From positions 1-64,000 of the forward strand of contig DATHHS010000216.1 in the NCBI GenBank assembly GCA_035317085.1: a stretch of DNA of 64,000 nt. The letters are read 5' to 3'. The notes below the pieces were generated by a model. That model was not told the DNA's origin and did not search any database. It saw nothing but the letters and a program-made list of their open reading frames with translations. Below, piece by piece: positions 22,892-31,575 of this stretch. The stretch's first letter is position 1, and every line of letters starts with the position of its first letter. Made by a program: the position numbers and the translations under genes. This stretch comes from VBDM01 sp035317085 (GTDB taxonomy: Bacteria; Pseudomonadota; Gammaproteobacteria; Burkholderiales; SG8-39).

Positions 22892-24028
22892 TCAGACGAT
22901 GTTGAGGTGCTCGATGCCCGTCGTGATGTCCTTGTTCTTCGCTTCCTTGGAGTGCAGCTTGATGTTGAGGCGCAGGTCGTTGACGCTGTCGGCGTTCCTC
23001 AACGCGTCTTCGTAGCTGATCCTGCCGGACTCGAACAGGTCGAACAGCGCCTGGTCGAAGGTCTGCATGCCCAGTTCCCTGGACTTCTTCATGATCTCCT
23101 TGATCTCGTGCACCTCGCCCTTGAAGATCAGGTCGGAGATGAGGGGGGAGTTGAGCATGATCTCGATTGCGGCACAGCGGCCTTTGCCCTCCTTGAGGGG
23201 AATGAGGCGCTGCGAGATCAGACCGCGGAGGTTGAGCGACAGGTCCATCAGGAGCTGCGTGCGCCGCTCCTCGGGGAAAAAGTTGATGACGCGGTCCAGC
23301 GCCTGGTTGGCGCTGTTCGCGTGCAGAGTCGCCAGGCACAGGTGGCCGGTTTCGGCGAACGCGATGGCGTGTTCCATGGTCTCGCGGTCGCGGACTTCTC
23401 CGATCAGGATCACGTCGGGCGCCTGGCGCAAGGTGTTCTTCAACGCGCTCGACCAACTCAGGGTGTCGACGCCGACTTCACGCTGGGTGATGAGGCAGCC
23501 CTTGTGCGGGTGGGTGAATTCGACCGGGTCTTCGATGGTGATGATGTGACCGTGAGAGTTTTCGTTGCGGTAGCCGATCATCGCCGCGAGCGTGGTGGAC
23601 TTGCCCGAGCCGGTGGCCCCCACCACGATCACCAGTCCCCGCTTGGTCATGATGATGTCCTTGAGGACGTTCGGGAGACCGAGATCCTCGATCTTGGGGA
23701 TGAGGGTGGTGATCGTTCGCAGCACGATGCCGACGTTGGCCTGCTGGACGAAGGCGTTGACGCGAAACCGGCCGATGCCCGCGGGGTTGATCGCGAAGTT
23801 GCACTCCTTGTTCTCCTCGAACTCCGCCGCCTGCCTGTCGTTCATGATCGCGCGGGCGAGGTCTATGGTATGCGACGGAGTGAGCGGCTGGTTGGAGACC
23901 GGCGTCATCTTGCCGTCGATCTTGATCGCCGGCGGAAAGCCGACGGTGATGAAAAGGTCCGAGCCCTTCCTCGTCAGCATCAGCCGAAGAAGGTCGTACA
24001 TGAATTTCATTGCCTGTTCGCGTTCCAT
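22892..24028 (-). CDS. pilU: Type IV pilus retraction ATPase, PilT paralogue PilU
   Basis: 378 aa cytoplasmic ATPase that assists PilT in pilus retraction. Walker A is GATGSGKST, with the Asp box IITIEDPVEF, Walker B VILIGEVRD and the His box ATLHANSA. It lacks the PilT AIRNLIRE motif and has the longer C-terminus seen in PilU. ATG 24028 follows an AGAGG ribosome site; a much longer open frame upstream is pilT read out of frame. Starts 53 bases after pilT, forming a pilTU operon. Confidence 0.95.
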   Translation of the reverse strand: MEREQAMKFMYDLLRLMLTRKGSDLFITVGFPPAIKIDGKMTPVSNQPLTPSHTIDLARAIMNDRQAAEFEENKECNFAINPAGIGRFRVNAFVQQANVGIVLRTITTLIPKIEDLGLPNVLKDIIMTKRGLVIVVGATGSGKSTTLAAMIGYRNENSHGHIITIEDPVEFTHPHKGCLITQREVGVDTLSWSSALKNTLRQAPDVILIGEVRDRETMEHAIAFAETGHLCLATLHANSANQALDRVINFFPEERRTQLLMDLSLNLRGLISQRLIPLKEGKGRCAAIEIMLNSPLISDLIFKGEVHEIKEIMKKSRELGMQTFDQALFDLFESGRISYEDALRNADSVNDLRLNIKLHSKEAKNKDITTGIEHLNIV

Positions 24029-24081
24029 ATCTACCTCTTCAAGGCTGTGTCCGGAATTCCCCGGGAATTGCGCCGGCCGAG

Positions 24082-25125
24082 CTAGCCTGGGAAATTGTCC
24101 TTGTTCGCGGCCTTGCCGCGCGCTTCGGCGGCCGAGATGATGTTGCGCTTCACCAGTTCCCCAAGATTCTGGTCGAGCGTCTGCATGCCGAAGTTCTGCC
24201 CGGTCTGGATGGCCGAGTACATCTGAGCGATCTTGTTTTCGCGGATCAGGTTGCGGATCGCGGGTGTGCCGACCATGATTTCGTGCGCGGCGACGCGGCC
24301 CGAACCGTCCTTGGTCTTGCACAGCGTCTGCGCGATGATCGCCCGAATCGACTCGGAGATCATCGCGCGGATCATCTCCTTCTCCGTCGCCGGAAACACG
24401 TCGACGATGCGGTCGATGGTTTTCGCCGCGGAGCTCGTATGCAGGGTGCCGAACACCAGGTGTCCGGTCTCGGCGCCGGTCAGCGCGAGGCGGATGGTCT
24501 CCAGGTCGCGCATCTCCCCCACCAGGATCACGTCCGGGTCCTCGCGTAAGGCGCTGCGCAAGGCGTTTGCGAACGACAGGGTGTGCGGCCCGACCTCGCG
24601 CTGGTTGATCAGGCACTTCTTCGACTCGTGCACGAATTCGATCGGGTCCTCGATGGTGAGGATATGGGCCTGCTCGGTTTCGTTGATGGCGTTGACCATC
24701 GCCGCCAGCGTGGTCGACTTGCCCGAGCCGGTGGGGCCGGTGACAAGCACGATGCCGCGCGGCTGGTCGGCGATCTCGGCGAATATCTTGGGGGCTCGCA
24801 GCTCCTCGAGCGACAGGATCTTCGAGGGAATCGTCCGCATGACCGCCGCGGCCCCGCGATTCTGCACAAAGGCGTTGACGCGAAAGCGCGCGAGGCCCGG
24901 AATCGCGAAGGAGAAGTCGCATTCGAGATTTTCCTCGTAGTGCTTCCTCTGCCCGTCGTTCATGATGTCGTAGATCATGCCGTGGACGTCTTTGTGCTCC
25001 ATCGCCGGCAGGTTGATGCGCCGGATGTCGCCGTGCACGCGGATCATGGGCGGCAGCCCGGACGAAAGATGCAGGTCGGAGGCCTTGTTCTTGACGACGA
25101 AGGCTAGGAGTTCCGAAATATCCAC
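24082..25125 (-). CDS. pilT: Type IV pilus twitching motility ATPase PilT
   Basis: Hexameric motor that disassembles the pilus for twitching and DNA uptake. 347 aa. Walker A GPTGSGKST, Asp box ILTIEDPIEF, Walker B VILVGEMRD, His box GTLHTSSA and the PilT hallmark AIRNLIRE near residue 284 are all present. Divergent from yggS across ~107 bases. The pilT-yggS-proC-yggT layout is widely conserved in Proteobacteria, and the pilus chemosensory genes are 6.5 kb away. Confidence 0.97.
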   Translation of the reverse strand: MDISELLAFVVKNKASDLHLSSGLPPMIRVHGDIRRINLPAMEHKDVHGMIYDIMNDGQRKHYEENLECDFSFAIPGLARFRVNAFVQNRGAAAVMRTIPSKILSLEELRAPKIFAEIADQPRGIVLVTGPTGSGKSTTLAAMVNAINETEQAHILTIEDPIEFVHESKKCLINQREVGPHTLSFANALRSALREDPDVILVGEMRDLETIRLALTGAETGHLVFGTLHTSSAAKTIDRIVDVFPATEKEMIRAMISESIRAIIAQTLCKTKDGSGRVAAHEIMVGTPAIRNLIRENKIAQMYSAIQTGQNFGMQTLDQNLGELVKRNIISAAEARGKAANKDNFPG

Positions 25126-25232
25126 TATAATCCCCTCCAGTGTGAGGCCCGGACCGCATCGGGAGCTGGTGCCTAAGCAAATGAAAGAGCGAGAATTTTC
25201 AGGTCCGACGCGCTTGCATTGCCGCGCTGATT

Positions 25233-25922
25233 ATGTCCTCAATTGCCGCGAACTTGCAAGCCGTGAAGGAGCGCATAGAATCCGCTGTTCACGCGGCGGG
25301 CAGGCCCGCCGGCTCGGTACGCTTGGTCGCGGTGAGCAAGACCTTTCCGCCCGAGGCGGTGCAGGATGCCGCGCAGGCGGGACAATGCGATTTCGGCGAG
25401 AACTACGCGCAGGAAGGCGTGGGGAAAATCGACGACCTGCGCGCGCTTGGTCTCACCTGGCACTATATCGGCCCGATCCAGAGCAATAAGACGCGCGTGA
25501 TCGCCGAGCACTTCGACTGGGTGCACTCGATCGATCGCGCGAAAATCGCCGCGCGGCTCTCGGAAGCTCGCGACCCGGGACTCCCCGAGATGCAAGTCTG
25601 CATCCAGGTCAACGTCTCGGGCGAAGCGTCGAAGAGCGGGGTCATGCCCGAGGAAGTAGCGGCTCTTGCAAGACAGGTGGCGGGGTTCTCGCGCATGAAG
25701 CTGCGTGGCCTCATGGCCGTGCCCGAGCCGACGCCGGACGAGGCCTTGCAGCGCCGGCGTTTCGCCCAGCTGCGCGAGCTGCGCGACCGGCTGAACGGCA
25801 AGGGTTTTGCGATGGATACGCTCTCGATGGGCATGTCGGCGGACCTCGAGGCGGCGATCGCCGAGGGCGCGACGATAGTGCGCGTGGGCACCGCGATTTT
25901 TGGAGAGAGAACGGCGACATGA
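25233..25922 (+). CDS. YggS-type pyridoxal phosphate homeostasis protein
   Basis: 229 aa PLP-binding TIM barrel (COG0325) without known catalysis; it keeps free PLP and amino-acid pools in balance. The PLP lysine is in LVAVSKTFP (residue ~36), with FGENYAQEG and WHYIGPIQSNK downstream and LSMGMSADLEAAI near the C-terminus. Its TGA overlaps the proC ATG (ATGA), so the two are coupled. Confidence 0.95.
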   Translation: MSSIAANLQAVKERIESAVHAAGRPAGSVRLVAVSKTFPPEAVQDAAQAGQCDFGENYAQEGVGKIDDLRALGLTWHYIGPIQSNKTRVIAEHFDWVHSIDRAKIAARLSEARDPGLPEMQVCIQVNVSGEASKSGVMPEEVAALARQVAGFSRMKLRGLMAVPEPTPDEALQRRRFAQLRELRDRLNGKGFAMDTLSMGMSADLEAAIAEGATIVRVGTAIFGERTAT

Positions 25923-26734
25923 AGATCACATTCATCGGCGGCGGCAACATGGCTGACGCCCTCATCGGCGGACTGCTACGCAAGAATTTTCCGCTGCAGG
26001 ACATCCGCGTGGTCGAGATCAGCGCCGACGCGCGCCGCAAGCTGGTCGACAAATACGGCGTCACCTGCTTCGACAAGCCCAAGGATGCGGTGCGCGCGAA
26101 CGACGTGGTGGTGTTCGCGGTGAAGCCCCAGCACCTGCGCGAAGCGGCGGCGAAATCCGGGATCGCCGACAACGCCAATCTCGTCATCAGCATCGCCGCG
26201 GGCGTGCGCCTTGCCAACCTCTCCAAATGGCTGAAGGGCCACACGCGCCTAGTGCGGGCGATGCCCAACACGCCCGCGATGATCGGCGAGGGGGTCGCCG
26301 GCCTGTTTCCTTTCTCGAAGGCGGTCAATCGCGAGGACCGCGAGCAGACCGAAACCATCCTCGGCGCGGTCGGCGTCACAGTCTGGCTCACCGACGAGTC
26401 GCAGATGGACGCGGTGACCGCGATCTCCGGGAGCGGCCCGGCCTATGTGTTCTATTTCATCGAAGCGGTCGAGGACGCAGCCCGGGAATTGGGGCTTCCC
26501 GTGCAGATCGCCCACCAGCTCGTGCTGAATACCTTCACCGGGGCGGCCAAGCTCGCTGCGAGCAGTCCCGATCCGGTCGCGGTGCTGCGCGAACGCGTGA
26601 CATCGAAAGGCGGAACGACCGAGCGCGCCCTGGCGAGCATGGCCAAGGACGAGGTGAAGGAAGCGATCATCCGCGCCATCCACGCCGCGAACGAGCGCGG
26701 CAAGGAAATGGGCGAGGAACTGGGGAAAGAGTAG
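25919..26734 (+). CDS. proC: Pyrroline-5-carboxylate reductase
   Basis: Last step of proline synthesis, NAD(P)H-dependent. 271 aa. Rossmann start KITFIGGGNMADALIGGL, mid-domain RAMPNTPAMIGEG and the C-terminal signature SGSGPAYVFYFIEA are intact. Flanked by yggS (4-base overlap) and yggT (1-base overlap, TAGTG), a well-known gene order. Confidence 0.97.
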   Translation: MKITFIGGGNMADALIGGLLRKNFPLQDIRVVEISADARRKLVDKYGVTCFDKPKDAVRANDVVVFAVKPQHLREAAAKSGIADNANLVISIAAGVRLANLSKWLKGHTRLVRAMPNTPAMIGEGVAGLFPFSKAVNREDREQTETILGAVGVTVWLTDESQMDAVTAISGSGPAYVFYFIEAVEDAARELGLPVQIAHQLVLNTFTGAAKLAASSPDPVAVLRERVTSKGGTTERALASMAKDEVKEAIIRAIHAANERGKEMGEELGKE

Positions 26735-27297
26735 TGCTGCTTAGGATCGTCGATCTGCTGATCGTGAATGCCTTCGGGCTGATCGTATATACGCTGTTGC
26801 TGCGATTTTACTTACAGCTGTTGCGAGCGCCGTTTCGCAACCCCGTGGGACAGTTCGTCACCGCGCTCACCAACTGGATCGTGCTCCCGGCGCGGCGCGT
26901 CATTCCCGGCCTTATGGGCATCGACCTCTCGACCATTATTCTCGCGTGGGTACTGCAGGCGTTGATGCTTACGCTGCTGCTCTGGCTGCACAGCCTGACT
27001 CTCATAAGCGCTCCAGGGGTCGCGACAGCCGGGCTGCTATTCGGGTTTGCCGCAGCTTGGCTTCTACGAGCCTCCCTGTACCTCCTGATTGGTGCGGTGA
27101 TCTTGCACGTATTGTTCAGCTGGTTCAATCCTCACACGCCGATCACGCCCGTGCTCAACGCGCTGACGCGTCCTTTCTACGGAATCTTCCAGCGTTTCAT
27201 CCCCCCGATCGGCAGCGTGGATTTGTCTCCGATCTTCGTCCTTATCGGGGCGCAGGCGCTCTTGTTCGTGATCGGCGACTTGGTCGGACCGTTTTGA
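26734..27297 (+). CDS. YggT family integral membrane protein
   Basis: 187 aa with two copies of the YggT repeat, each about two membrane helices, and the family pattern FSWFNPHTPITPVLNALTRPFYGIFQRFIPPIG in the second copy. GTG start overlaps the proC TAG; the GGGGAAAGAG just before it serves as ribosome site. YggT proteins have been linked to osmotic stress and cell division in other bacteria, but the role is not settled. Confidence 0.92.
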   Translation: MLLRIVDLLIVNAFGLIVYTLLLRFYLQLLRAPFRNPVGQFVTALTNWIVLPARRVIPGLMGIDLSTIILAWVLQALMLTLLLWLHSLTLISAPGVATAGLLFGFAAAWLLRASLYLLIGAVILHVLFSWFNPHTPITPVLNALTRPFYGIFQRFIPPIGSVDLSPIFVLIGAQALLFVIGDLVGPF

Positions 27298-27316
27298 GCG
27301 ATTGGGCTAAACGCGA

Positions 27317-28594
27317 CTAAGCCTCGTACACGACCTGACCGCTCACCAGCGTGTAGCGCACTCGGCCGGGCAGCTCGTAGCCGATGAAGGGCGTGTTCTT
27401 TCCCTGGCTCCTCAGGAAATCCGTAGTGATCTTGACGTGGGCGTTTGGGTCGAACACGCATACGTCCGCGTCTCTCCCGGGAGCGATGTCCCCCGCCGGC
27501 ACGCCCAGGATGGCCGCCGGTTTTGAGGTCACGGTGGCGAGCGCATCGGGCAAGGCGACGCGCGCCTCTTCGGCCCACTTGAGCGCGAGCGGCAGCAGGA
27601 GCTCCAGGCCCGTCACTCCGGGTTCCGATTCGGCGAAGGGCAGCTGCTTCGCGTCCTCGTCCACCGGGGCGTGATCCGAGCACAGCGCATCGATCGCCCC
27701 ATCGGCGAGTCCCGAGCGCAGCGCATCGCGGTCGCGAAGGCTGCGGAACGGCGGGATCACGTGGCAGTGGGAATCGAAGTAGCCGAGGTCGATTTCCGAG
27801 AGGTGCGCGTGATGCGCGCTCACGTCGCAGCTCACCGGCAATCCTTCTTTTTTCGCCGCCCGCATCATCGCCACGCCCTCGGCGGTGGACAGGCGGCACA
27901 GGTGCACGCGCGTGCGCGTGGTGCGCACGAGCTGCAGTATGGTCGAGAGCGCGATGGTCTCTGCGAACGCGGGAATCCCCGAAAGTCCGAGCCGGGTGGC
28001 GACTTCGCCGTCGTGCGCGACACCCCCGCGCGCGAGGTAGCCGTCCTGCGGGCGCAACCACACCGCGATGCCGAAGGTGGCCGCGTATTGCAGCGCGTGC
28101 CACAGGACCTGCGTGTCGGGAATCGGCGTATCGGCGTGCGAAAACGCGACGCAGCCTGCGTCGCGCAGCACTACCATTTCGGTGAGGCGTTCGCCGCCGA
28201 GCTTCCAGGTGAGCGCGCCGAGCGGATAGACGTGCGCGAGGTTCAGGTTTTTCGCGCGGTACTTGAGCATCTCCACCAGACCCGGCTCGTCGAGCGGCGG
28301 GTCGGTATCGGGTGGGCAGGCGAGGCTCGTCACGCCGCCGGCGACCGCGGCCTGCATCTCCGATGCGAGCGTCGCCTTGTATTCGAAACCCGGTTCGCGC
28401 AGCCGCGCCGAGAGATCGATCAAGCCGGGACAGACAACGAGCTTGGTCGCGTCTATCGTCCGCTCCGCGCGAAAGCCCGCGGGGGCCTTGCCGAGGGCCG
28501 CGATCTTTCCGTCGTCTATGAAAACGTCCTCTTTCGCGTCGATGCGATTTTTCGGATCGATCACGCGGCCGTTCTTGATGTGAATCTTGCTCAC
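27317..28594 (-). CDS. pyrC': Non-catalytic dihydroorotase-like subunit of aspartate transcarbamoylase
   Basis: 425 aa, type I dihydroorotase fold. In active enzymes the first metal motif reads DxHxHLREPG; here it is DLSARLREPG, so both histidines are gone, as in the pyrC' (pyrX) proteins of Pseudomonas that are needed to assemble PyrB but do not make dihydroorotate. Later SDHAPVDEDAK keeps the Asp. GTG 28594 overlaps the cupin stop by 4 bases. An active dihydroorotase should exist elsewhere in the genome. Confidence 0.9.
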   Translation of the reverse strand: MSKIHIKNGRVIDPKNRIDAKEDVFIDDGKIAALGKAPAGFRAERTIDATKLVVCPGLIDLSARLREPGFEYKATLASEMQAAVAGGVTSLACPPDTDPPLDEPGLVEMLKYRAKNLNLAHVYPLGALTWKLGGERLTEMVVLRDAGCVAFSHADTPIPDTQVLWHALQYAATFGIAVWLRPQDGYLARGGVAHDGEVATRLGLSGIPAFAETIALSTILQLVRTTRTRVHLCRLSTAEGVAMMRAAKKEGLPVSCDVSAHHAHLSEIDLGYFDSHCHVIPPFRSLRDRDALRSGLADGAIDALCSDHAPVDEDAKQLPFAESEPGVTGLELLLPLALKWAEEARVALPDALATVTSKPAAILGVPAGDIAPGRDADVCVFDPNAHVKITTDFLRSQGKNTPFIGYELPGRVRYTLVSGQVVYEA

Positions 28595-29067
28595 TTGTAC
28601 GGGCTTCCGTCCTTGTGGGTGTAGATCCATTTGCCGTCCACCATGCGTGCGGCGAGGTCCGCGTCGCTGTAGCCCGCACCGTCACCGGGCGTGCGGTCGC
28701 CGATTTCAAGATAGACGGCGGACTTGTCGGTCTCGTTGACGAGCTGATGTCCGTCGGCCTTGCCCGCCGGAAATCCGGCGGCCATGCCGGGCGTCAGTTT
28801 CTGCCTGCCCGCGTCGGTGACCAGCGTCACCTCGCCTTCGGTGACGTAGATGAATTCGTCCTGTTTCGTGTGCCAGTGGCGCATCGAGGATTCCGCTCCG
28901 GGGTCGAGGCGCGTGAGATTGACGCCGAAATTCTTGAGCCCTGCCGCATCGCCGAGGCGCCTGCGGTGGCGGCCGGCCACCCGGGTTTTGTACGGCTCCG
29001 GATAGCCGGTGGTCGACTGTTCGGGCAGGTCTTTCGGGTCGAACGCAGGCGCAATGAGTTTCGTCAT
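28591..29067 (-). CDS. Cupin domain protein inside the pyr operon
   Basis: 158 aa single-cupin protein. The two cupin motifs are seen as MRHWHTKQDEFIYVTEGEVTLV (two His, Glu) and FPAGKADGHQLVNET (His). The tail (SDADLAARMVDGKWIYTHKDGSPY) is shared by a family of bacterial cupins of unknown role. ATG 29067 comes 2 bases after the pyrB stop and its stop overlaps pyrC', so it is translated as part of the pyrimidine operon. Metal binding is likely, the substrate unknown. Confidence 0.88.
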   Translation of the reverse strand: MTKLIAPAFDPKDLPEQSTTGYPEPYKTRVAGRHRRRLGDAAGLKNFGVNLTRLDPGAESSMRHWHTKQDEFIYVTEGEVTLVTDAGRQKLTPGMAAGFPAGKADGHQLVNETDKSAVYLEIGDRTPGDGAGYSDADLAARMVDGKWIYTHKDGSPYK

Positions 29068-29069
29068 GG

Positions 29070-30017
29070 TCAATTCCCCGCGAGGATGCTCATCACCGCC
29101 ATGCGCACGGCGATGCCGAAAGTGACCTGCGGCAGGATCACCGAATGCGGGCCGTCTGCGACCGAGGAATCGATCTCGACGCCGCGGTTCATCGGCCCCG
29201 GATGCATGACGATGGCGTCGGGCTTGGCGAGGGCGAGCTTCGCGGGCGTCAGGCCGTAGGATTTGAAGAACTCCTGGGCGGAAGGCAGCAGCGGCCCCTT
29301 CATGCGCTCGTTCTGAAGGCGCAACATCACCACCACATCGCAGCCCGCGAGCCCTTCGCGCATGTCGTGATGCACCGAGACGCCGAGCTGCTCCACGCCC
29401 GCGGGCAACAAGGTCCTCGGGCCGATCACGCGCACGTCGGGCGTGCCCAGAGTGGTGAGCGCGTGGATCAGCGAGCGCGCCACGCGCGAGTGCAGCACGT
29501 CGCCGACGATGGCGACCGAGAGATTGGTGAAGTCCTTCTTGTAGTGGCGGATGGTGTAGATGTCGAGCAGGCCCTGCGTGGGGTGCGCGTGGCGGCCGTC
29601 GCCGGCGTTGATCACGTGCACGTGCGGGGCGACGTGGCTCGCGATCAGATGGGCGGCGCCGCTCGAGGAATGCCGCACCACGAACATGTCGGCGTACATC
29701 GCAGAAAGATTGTCAACCGTGTCGAGCAGGGTCTCGCCCTTGGTCGAGGATGACGCGGCGATGTTCAGGTTGATGACGTCGGCCGAGAGGCGCTTCGCGG
29801 CAATTTCGAACGTGGTGCGCGTGCGCGTCGACGGCTCGAAGAACAGGTTGAAGATCGATTTGCCGCGCAGGAGCGGCACTTTCTTCACCTCGCGCCCGGT
29901 GACGCCGACGAAGGACGCGGCTGTGTCCAGGATATGCACCAGAACTTCGCGCGGCAGCCCCTCGATCGTGAGGAGATGCTGCAGCTTTCCGTCGCCGTTA
30001 AGCTGAGGGTTTTGCAT
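29070..30017 (-). CDS. pyrB: Aspartate carbamoyltransferase catalytic subunit
   Basis: Makes carbamoyl-aspartate from carbamoyl phosphate and aspartate. 315 aa. Carbamoyl phosphate site FFEPSTRTRTTFE and HPTQGLLD, aspartate site VMLRLQNERM and MHPGPMNRGVEID are intact. No pyrI regulatory chain is present; together with pyrC' this is the class A (PyrB-PyrC') type. ATG 30017 overlaps pyrR by 20 bases. Confidence 0.97.
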   Translation of the reverse strand: MQNPQLNGDGKLQHLLTIEGLPREVLVHILDTAASFVGVTGREVKKVPLLRGKSIFNLFFEPSTRTRTTFEIAAKRLSADVINLNIAASSSTKGETLLDTVDNLSAMYADMFVVRHSSSGAAHLIASHVAPHVHVINAGDGRHAHPTQGLLDIYTIRHYKKDFTNLSVAIVGDVLHSRVARSLIHALTTLGTPDVRVIGPRTLLPAGVEQLGVSVHHDMREGLAGCDVVVMLRLQNERMKGPLLPSAQEFFKSYGLTPAKLALAKPDAIVMHPGPMNRGVEIDSSVADGPHSVILPQVTFGIAVRMAVMSILAGN

Positions 30018-30504
30018 CGGAGAGTCGCAGGGAAAATGTTCCTCGATCGTCGCGCGCCAGGCGCAGGAGCTTGCCTTTCGGCACGACGAGCGTCGCGCCG
30101 ATGTACTGCGCGGCGATCGGCAGCTGCCGTTCGCCGCGGTCCACCAGCGCCGCAAGCTCGATTTTTCCGGGACGCCCGTAGTCGAAGAGCTCGTTCATCG
30201 CGGCGCGCACCGTGCGCCCGGTGTAGAGCACATCGTCGACCACGATGATGTGCCGGTCGTTCACGTCGAACGGGATCTGGGAGGGCTTCACCTGGTGGTG
30301 CAGTCCGGCGGCATCGAAATCGTCGCGGTAAAACGAGATGTCTAGGGCGCCCATAGGCGTCGCGAGCTTCAATTCCCGGTGCAAGCGCTCGGCCAGCCAG
30401 GCTCCTCCGGTGCGGATGCCGACCAGGCCCGTGGAGGCGCTGACGCCGGAGCGCAGCTTCGCCACGAGCTCCTGGCACAGCGCTTCAGCGTCGGGGAGGT
30501 TCAT
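29998..30504 (-). CDS. pyrR: Bifunctional pyr operon regulator / uracil phosphoribosyltransferase PyrR
   Basis: 168 aa. The PRPP loop is IIVVDDVLYTGRTVRAAM, and the protein opens with the usual region leading to VGIRTGGAWLAERL. In Gram-positives PyrR binds RNA to attenuate pyr genes; in Proteobacteria this is less certain and it may act as a regulator or phosphoribosyltransferase only. Overlaps ruvX by 20 bases and pyrB by 20 bases, so all three are tightly coupled. Confidence 0.95.
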   Translation of the reverse strand: MNLPDAEALCQELVAKLRSGVSASTGLVGIRTGGAWLAERLHRELKLATPMGALDISFYRDDFDAAGLHHQVKPSQIPFDVNDRHIIVVDDVLYTGRTVRAAMNELFDYGRPGKIELAALVDRGERQLPIAAQYIGATLVVPKGKLLRLARDDRGTFSLRLSDAKPSA

Positions 30505-30940
30505 CGAGATAGCTCTGCAGGATGATTTTCGCTGCGATCGCGTGGGCTTCCTGCTTGTGCTTGCGACCGCCCCGGCCGGCTTCCCGCAATGTCGCCTCAG
30601 CCGACGTCGACGAGAACCGCTCGTCGGCGAGTACTACCGGAAGCCGGAAGCGTGCCTCGAGCTGCCGCGCGAAGCGCCGGGCGCGCTGCGTCATGGCGTG
30701 CTCGCCGCCGTCCGTCGCCAGCGGCAAGCCTACAAGAAGGCGTTCGGGCCGCCATTCGCGCAGGAGTGTCTGGACTTCGGACATACGCCTCGCGCCGCTC
30801 TCGGCCTCGAACATCCCCAGGGGATGAGCGAGCCGCGTTTCGGTGTCGCCCACGGCGACACCGATCCAGCGCGCGCCAAAATCGAAAGCAAGTATGGTGT
30901 GGCCGGAAACCTTCGACGGGGCCACGGCCGCCTGATTCAC
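30485..30940 (-). CDS. ruvX: YqgF/RuvX, pre-16S rRNA nuclease
   Basis: 151 aa RNase H-fold protein that matures the 5' end of 16S rRNA. The first catalytic Asp is in ILAFDFGARWIGVAVGD, followed by RLLVGLPLATDG, VVLADERFSSTSAE and the C-terminal HKQEAHAIAAKIILQSYLD. GTG 30940 overlaps the yqgE stop by 4 bases (GTGA). The yqgE-ruvX-pyrR-pyrB order is standard in Betaproteobacteria. Confidence 0.95.
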   Translation of the reverse strand: MNQAAVAPSKVSGHTILAFDFGARWIGVAVGDTETRLAHPLGMFEAESGARRMSEVQTLLREWRPERLLVGLPLATDGGEHAMTQRARRFARQLEARFRLPVVLADERFSSTSAEATLREAGRGGRKHKQEAHAIAAKIILQSYLDEPPRR

Positions 30941-31497
30941 GCGTGCCCTGCCTCCTCGGACAGCGTGGCGAAGTCCAGGCCGAGCAGCTTCATCGCCGCG
31001 GGCAGGCGCTCTTCGTTCGGGGTGTCGAAAATAATCGCATCCTTGGCTTCGACCGTGAGCCAGGCATTCTGCTTGATTTCGTTTTCGAGCTGTCCCGCCG
31101 CCCAGCCCGCATAACCCAGCGTGACGAGGATCTTGTGCGGGCCACCGCCCTGCCCGACCGCTTCCAGGATGTCCTTGGAGGTGGTGAGCCCCACCTTGTC
31201 GCGTACCGAGAGGGTGGACTGCCACTCCCCGAGCGGCTGATGCAGGACAAATCCGCGATCGGTCTGGACCGGCCCGCCGAAATAGACCGGCTCGTTCACC
31301 AGAATCTGGGAAGTCAGCCGCAGGCTCAAGCGGTCGAACAAGGCGCCCAGGGTCATTTCGATCGGGCGGTTGACCACCACGCCAAGCGCTCCCTGTTCGT
31401 TGTGCTCGCAGATGAAAGTCAGGGTGCGGGAAAAGTAGGGATCGGCCATGTTGGGCATGGCGATCAGGAAATGGTTGGTGAGATTGACCTGGGCCAT
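30937..31497 (-). CDS. YqgE/AlgH family protein
   Basis: 186 aa UPF0301 protein: LTNHFLIAMPNMADPYFSRTLTFICEHNEQGALGVVVNRP at the N-terminus and VTLGYAGWAAGQLENEI near the C-terminus. First gene of the yqgE-ruvX-pyrRB string. Molecular role unsettled; AlgH was named for an effect on alginate in Pseudomonas. Confidence 0.94.
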   Translation of the reverse strand: MAQVNLTNHFLIAMPNMADPYFSRTLTFICEHNEQGALGVVVNRPIEMTLGALFDRLSLRLTSQILVNEPVYFGGPVQTDRGFVLHQPLGEWQSTLSVRDKVGLTTSKDILEAVGQGGGPHKILVTLGYAGWAAGQLENEIKQNAWLTVEAKDAIIFDTPNEERLPAAMKLLGLDFATLSEEAGHA

Positions 31498-31575
31498 GGC
31501 GGCGAGCCTCTATTGTAATCCCCCTGCGGGGTCGCGCGCGAGCCGTGGCGCGAACGCCCGACGAGCGCCGGGGGT

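Noticed and set aside
22907..24085. Plus-strand open frame opposite pilU.
   Set aside because: Antisense shadow; the minus strand carries clear Walker motifs.
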